DNA of 6,974 bases from an uncultured Collinsella sp. GTDB lineage: Bacteria > Actinomycetota > Coriobacteriia > Coriobacteriales > Coriobacteriaceae. Position numbers and translations under genes: made by a program. The stretch covers positions 1-6,974 of the forward strand of contig URAQ01000087.1 of NCBI GenBank assembly GCA_900545875.1, given 5' to 3'. Below are positions 4,429 through 6,974 of this stretch, one piece after another; position 1 is the stretch's first letter, and every line of letters starts with the position of its first letter. Below the pieces are notes generated by a model. It searched no databases, was not told where the DNA came from, and saw only the letters and a list, made by a program, of their open reading frames with translations.

Positions 4429-6564
4429 ATGCCCGACGACCATAACGATAACAATTCCCAGACTCCCCGGGAGCCTAAGATCCCGGGGATGCCCGGAGGC
4501 AAGAAGCCCACGCGTACGGGCTGGCTGTATTTTATTTTGGCTTGCGCGCTTCTGGGCTACGCCTTCTTTAACATGGGCTCCGGCTTTGCCAATTCCAGCA
4601 ATACCGTTAAGCTCGCGACGAGCGAGATGGTGAGCGCCATCAAGCAGGATCGCGTCGAAGATCTGACCTATACGGTTCAAGACGGAAGCGTGACGGGTCA
4701 TTACTGGAAGACGAAGAAGGACAAGGGCGATACGAGCGAGCTCAAGAGCTTCTCCTCGACCTATGTCGGCTCCGATTCGCTTGCCGAGCTCATGGCGGAG
4801 CACCCCGATACCAAGTACATCGTCAACACCAACGATCCCGATTTTTGGGGCGACTTGGCGATGAGTGTGCTTCCGACGATCGCCCTTATCGCCATCATGT
4901 TCTACTTTATGCGCCAGATGATGGGCGCCAACAACAGGAACATGCAGTTTGGCAAGACCAACGCCAAGACCAACGAGGCCACACACCCCAAGGTCAAGTT
5001 TGAAGACGTTGCCGGCGTGGACGAGGCAGTCGAGGAGCTCGAGGAGATCCGTGACTTTTTGAGCGATCCGGATCGCTATCGCAAACTGGGCGCCAAGATC
5101 CCGCGTGGCGTGTTGCTGGTTGGCCCTCCGGGTACCGGTAAAACGCTGCTGGCCAAGGCCGTTGCCGGCGAGGCGGGCGTGCCGTTCTTTAGCATCTCGG
5201 GTTCCGACTTTGTCGAGATGTTCGTAGGTGTCGGCGCCAGCCGTGTGCGTGACCTCTTTAAGGAGGCCAAGTCCCAGGCCCCGTCGATCATCTTCATCGA
5301 TGAGATCGATGCCGTGGGACGTCAGCGCGGAGCTGGCTTGGGCGGCGGTCACGACGAGCGCGAGCAGACGCTCAACCAGCTGCTGGTCGAGATGGACGGC
5401 TTTGAGGAAAGCGAGTCGGTCATCCTGATCGCTGCGACCAACCGTCCTGACATCCTGGATCCGGCATTGCTGCGTCCCGGCCGTTTTGACCGTCAGGTTA
5501 CGGTCGACCGTCCGGATGTGAAGGGCCGCGAGCAGATCTTGCGCGTGCATGCCGAGAACAAGCCGATGGACGAGGACGTTAAGTTTGAGAAGCTCGCCCA
5601 GATGACCGTTGGCTTTACTGGTGCCGATTTGGCGAACCTGCTCAACGAGTCTGCGCTGCTGGCCGCTCGCCGTCATCGTTCCGTGATCTCGATGGACGAG
5701 GTCGAGGAGTCGATGGAGCGCGTGATTGCCGGACCGCAACGCAAGGGTCGCGTGATGACCGAGGCCGAGCGCACCACGATTGCCTACCACGAGAGCGGTC
5801 ATGCCCTGGTGGGCCACATCCTGGAGCACTCCGATCCGGTCCACAAGATCTCGATCGTCAGCCGCGGCCAGGCGCTGGGCTACACGCTGCAGCTTCCGCA
5901 GGAGGACCACTTCCTCAAGACCAAGAACGAGATGCTCGACGAGCTCGCCGTGTTCTTGGGCGGTCGCGTTGCCGAGGAGCTCATGTGCGATGATATTACG
6001 TCGGGCGCGAGCAACGATCTGGAGCGCGCAACCAAGATGGCGCGCGAGATGGTCACGCGCCTGGGCATGAGCGAGGAGCTGGGCACGCAAGTGTTTGGCG
6101 AGGCGCAACATCAGGTGTTCCTTGGTCGCGATTACGCCGATCACCAGGATTACTCCGAGGAGACGGCGCGCCGCATCGATATCGAGGTTCAGCGCATTAT
6201 GCGTGAGGCCCATCGTCGTGCGGTCGAGATTCTGGACGCCCGTCGCGATCAGCTTGATCTGATGGCCAAGGTGCTGCTTGAGCGCGAGACCGTCGAGGGC
6301 GACGCCGTGAACGCCCTGCTCGACAACGAGTGGAATGCCTACCTTGAGCGCGAGGGCGATATCCTGGCGGCCAAGGAGGAGCGCAATGCCAAGGCGGCCG
6401 GCATGCCGACCAAGAAGCGCGTGCCTCGAATGAGCGAGGAGGAGCTGGCGGCTGATGCCGCGGCCTTTGCGCAGGCGGCCATGCAGGAGGATGCCGAAGC
6501 CGCATCCGATGATGCTGACGATGACCATGCCGTCGTCGATGCCGACACCGACGCCGACAAATAG
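4429..6564 (+). CDS. ftsH: ATP-dependent zinc metalloprotease FtsH
   Basis: A 711-residue membrane-anchored AAA+ protease that forms hexamers and degrades misassembled membrane proteins and selected cytoplasmic regulators. Two membrane segments (about 32-49 and 144-161) bracket a small extracytoplasmic domain. The AAA+ module has Walker A GPPGTGKT (232-239), Walker B IIFIDEID (287-294), the pore-loop region around FVGVGAS (265-271) and the second region of homology [20 protein letters not shown] (336-355). The M41 peptidase domain has HESGH (454-458), with His454 and His458 as zinc ligands and Glu455 as catalytic base, and the third ligand Asp530 in [10 protein letters not shown]. All key residues are intact. 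It is longer than E. coli FtsH (about 644), mainly at the C terminus: residues about 671-711 form an Ala/Asp/Glu-rich acidic tail after a basic patch (TKKRVPR, 661-667). It is the second gene of hpt-ftsH and is followed 11 nt later by a strong terminator. Confidence 0.98.
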   Translation: MPDDHNDNNSQTPREPKIPGMPGGKKPTRTGWLYFILACALLGYAFFNMGSGFANSSNTVKLATSEMVSAIKQDRVEDLTYTVQDGSVTGHYWKTKKDKGDTSELKSFSSTYVGSDSLAELMAEHPDTKYIVNTNDPDFWGDLAMSVLPTIALIAIMFYFMRQMMGANNRNMQFGKTNAKTNEATHPKVKFEDVAGVDEAVEELEEIRDFLSDPDRYRKLGAKIPRGVLLVGPPGTGKTLLAKAVAGEAGVPFFSISGSDFVEMFVGVGASRVRDLFKEAKSQAPSIIFIDEIDAVGRQRGAGLGGGHDEREQTLNQLLVEMDGFEESESVILIAATNRPDILDPALLRPGRFDRQVTVDRPDVKGREQILRVHAENKPMDEDVKFEKLAQMTVGFTGADLANLLNESALLAARRHRSVISMDEVEESMERVIAGPQRKGRVMTEAERTTIAYHESGHALVGHILEHSDPVHKISIVSRGQALGYTLQLPQEDHFLKTKNEMLDELAVFLGGRVAEELMCDDITSGASNDLERATKMAREMVTRLGMSEELGTQVFGEAQHQVFLGRDYADHQDYSEETARRIDIEVQRIMREAHRRAVEILDARRDQLDLMAKVLLERETVEGDAVNALLDNEWNAYLEREGDILAAKEERNAKAAGMPTKKRVPRMSEEELAADAAAFAQAAMQEDAEAASDDADDDHAVVDADTDADK

Positions 6565-6575
6565 TCTTTGTGGCG

Positions 6576-6614
6576 AAAGCCTCCGCGGGGAAACCTGCGG
6601 AGGCTTTTTCTTTT
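6576..6614 (+). terminator. Intrinsic terminator of the hpt-ftsH transcript
   Basis: AAAGCCTCCGC (6576-6586) pairs perfectly with GCGGAGGCTTT (6597-6607). One G-U and two G-C pairs extend the stem to a GAAA tetraloop at 6590-6593. It is followed by TTTTTCTTTT (6605-6614). Strong stem, GNRA loop and T-run make this a textbook terminator placed right after the ftsH stop. Confidence 0.95.
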
Positions 6615-6633
6615 GAGCGATATGGGGCCGTCT

Positions 6634-6693
6634 GTTGATTGGGGACAGACTTAAATGAGCGTTTTCACGCATTTAAGTCTGTCCCCAATCAAC
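6634..6693. repeat. Large intergenic inverted repeat (REP/BIME-like hairpin)
   Basis: Two 24-bp arms (6634-6657 and 6670-6693) are exact reverse complements. The arm core is GATTGGGGACAGACTTAAAT on the left. The 12-base loop contains CGT/ACG (6660-6662 with 6667-6669) that can add a small inner stem around TTTC. It lies beyond the ftsH terminator and before the aminotransferase gene and has no T-run of its own. GGGGACAG-containing intergenic palindromes are, from general knowledge, often dispersed repeats mobilised by RAYT/IS200-like Y1 transposases. No transposase is in this window, so that origin is inference. Confidence 0.88.
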
Positions 6694-6723
6694 ATTGCTG
6701 CGGCACTTTGCTCAACTAAAGCG

Positions 6724-6729
6724 TACAAT
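6724..6729 (+). promoter_or_regulatory. Candidate -10 element for the aminotransferase gene
   Basis: TACAAT, the same hexamer as the tilS candidate, lies 24 nt before the ATG at 6754, which would give a short leader containing the AAAGGGG ribosome site. No convincing -35 is seen at 16-18 bp upstream (about 6700-6707), which falls just past the large inverted repeat. Confidence 0.4.
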
Positions 6730-6753
6730 AGCGCCTATGCGAAAGGGGAACAG

Positions 6754-6974
6754 ATGATCAACGAAACTATGTATGCTCGCGGTGCGGAAAGCTCCATCAT
6801 CCGTGAGATTTTTAGCTATGGCCTTGAGCGCAAGGTGCAGATCGGTGCGGAAAACGTATTCGATTTTTCGCTGGGCAATCCGAGCGTTCCGGCGCCCGCT
6901 GCTGTGGCTGAGTCGATTAAGAAGGCCCTGGAGCTGCCGAGTGACCAGTTGCACGTCTACACCCCCGCTCCGGG
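6754..6974 (+). CDS. PLP-dependent aminotransferase, class I/II, N-terminal part (runs off window)
   Basis: Seventy-three codons are visible, open to the right edge. The protein begins MINETMYARGAESSIIREIF and continues ENVFDFSLGNPSVPAP (about residues 36-51), a block typical of class I/II (fold type I) aminotransferases in Clostridia and Coriobacteria. HVYTPAP near the edge corresponds to the HGYTPAQG-like segment of relatives. Such enzymes move amino groups between amino acids and 2-oxoacids using pyridoxal phosphate. The PLP lysine and substrate-specific residues lie beyond the window, so the substrate cannot be assigned. The start ATG is 5 nt after AAAGGGGA (6742-6749). It is separated from ftsH by a terminator and an inverted repeat, so it is probably an independent unit. 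Confidence 0.85.
   Translation, partial: MINETMYARGAESSIIREIFSYGLERKVQIGAENVFDFSLGNPSVPAPAAVAESIKKALELPSDQLHVYTPAP

Noticed and set aside
3816..4511. 231-codon minus-strand open frame over hpt
   Set aside because: Fully antisense to Hpt, whose PRPP motif and length are canonical; no ribosome site or recognisable domain.
4303..6672. 789-codon open frame on the minus strand across all of ftsH
   Set aside because: It is antisense to a fully conserved FtsH with every catalytic motif. The frame stays open because of biased GC-rich codon use, and the protein is low-complexity His/Leu/Gly-rich with no ribosome site (its start lies inside the inverted repeat).
6634..6693. Large hairpin as a second terminator for ftsH
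   Set aside because: No T-run follows either arm, and a complete terminator is already present at 6576-6614.
6712..6954. 80-codon minus-strand open frame at the right edge
   Set aside because: Antisense to the aminotransferase start, which has a good ribosome site and conserved N-terminal motifs.

Overview
The window looks like ordinary chromosome of a moderately high-GC bacterium. My best guess is a Coriobacteriia member (Collinsella-like actinobacterium). This rests on the GC-rich coding regions, strong AGGAGG-type ribosome sites, the tilS-hpt-ftsH order, the actinobacterial AHT variant in TilS, and a GGGGACAG-type intergenic inverted repeat. It is inference from memory, not a database result. 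I see no CRISPR array, tRNA, rRNA, insertion sequence or phage gene.

Layout. Positions 1-75 hold the apparent tail of a terminator from an upstream gene and a 17-bp palindrome. Positions 76-543 (minus strand) encode an unrecognised 155-residue protein with a single C-terminal membrane segment. An AT-rich divergent intergenic region (544-820) separates it from a small heat-shock protein gene of the Hsp20 family (821-1252, plus). A bidirectional terminator hairpin (1279-1326) lies between hsp20 and the convergent gene at 1335-2144 (minus), a YycJ/WalJ-type metallo-beta-lactamase-fold protein. That gene diverges from tilS (2193-3731, tRNA-Ile lysidine synthetase) across only 48 bp. A 147-bp gap with nested palindromes and an extended -10 leads to hpt (3879-4427, hypoxanthine phosphoribosyltransferase). 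One base later comes ftsH (4429-6564, membrane AAA+ metalloprotease). After ftsH come a strong intrinsic terminator (6576-6614), a 24-bp-arm perfect inverted repeat (6634-6693), a -10-like element, and the first 73 codons of a class I/II PLP-dependent aminotransferase that runs off the right edge.

How the genes relate. tilS-hpt-ftsH is a widespread bacterial housekeeping cluster (tRNA decoding, purine salvage, membrane proteolysis). Here hpt and ftsH are tightly coupled, while tilS may be co-transcribed or may have its own unit. Hsp20 and FtsH are both protein-quality-control factors, but they sit in separate transcription units. The parts least explained by known genes are the C-tail membrane protein opposite hsp20, possible operators in the hsp20 and hpt upstream regions, and the large intergenic hairpin after ftsH. 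I found no convincing evidence of a new multi-gene system.
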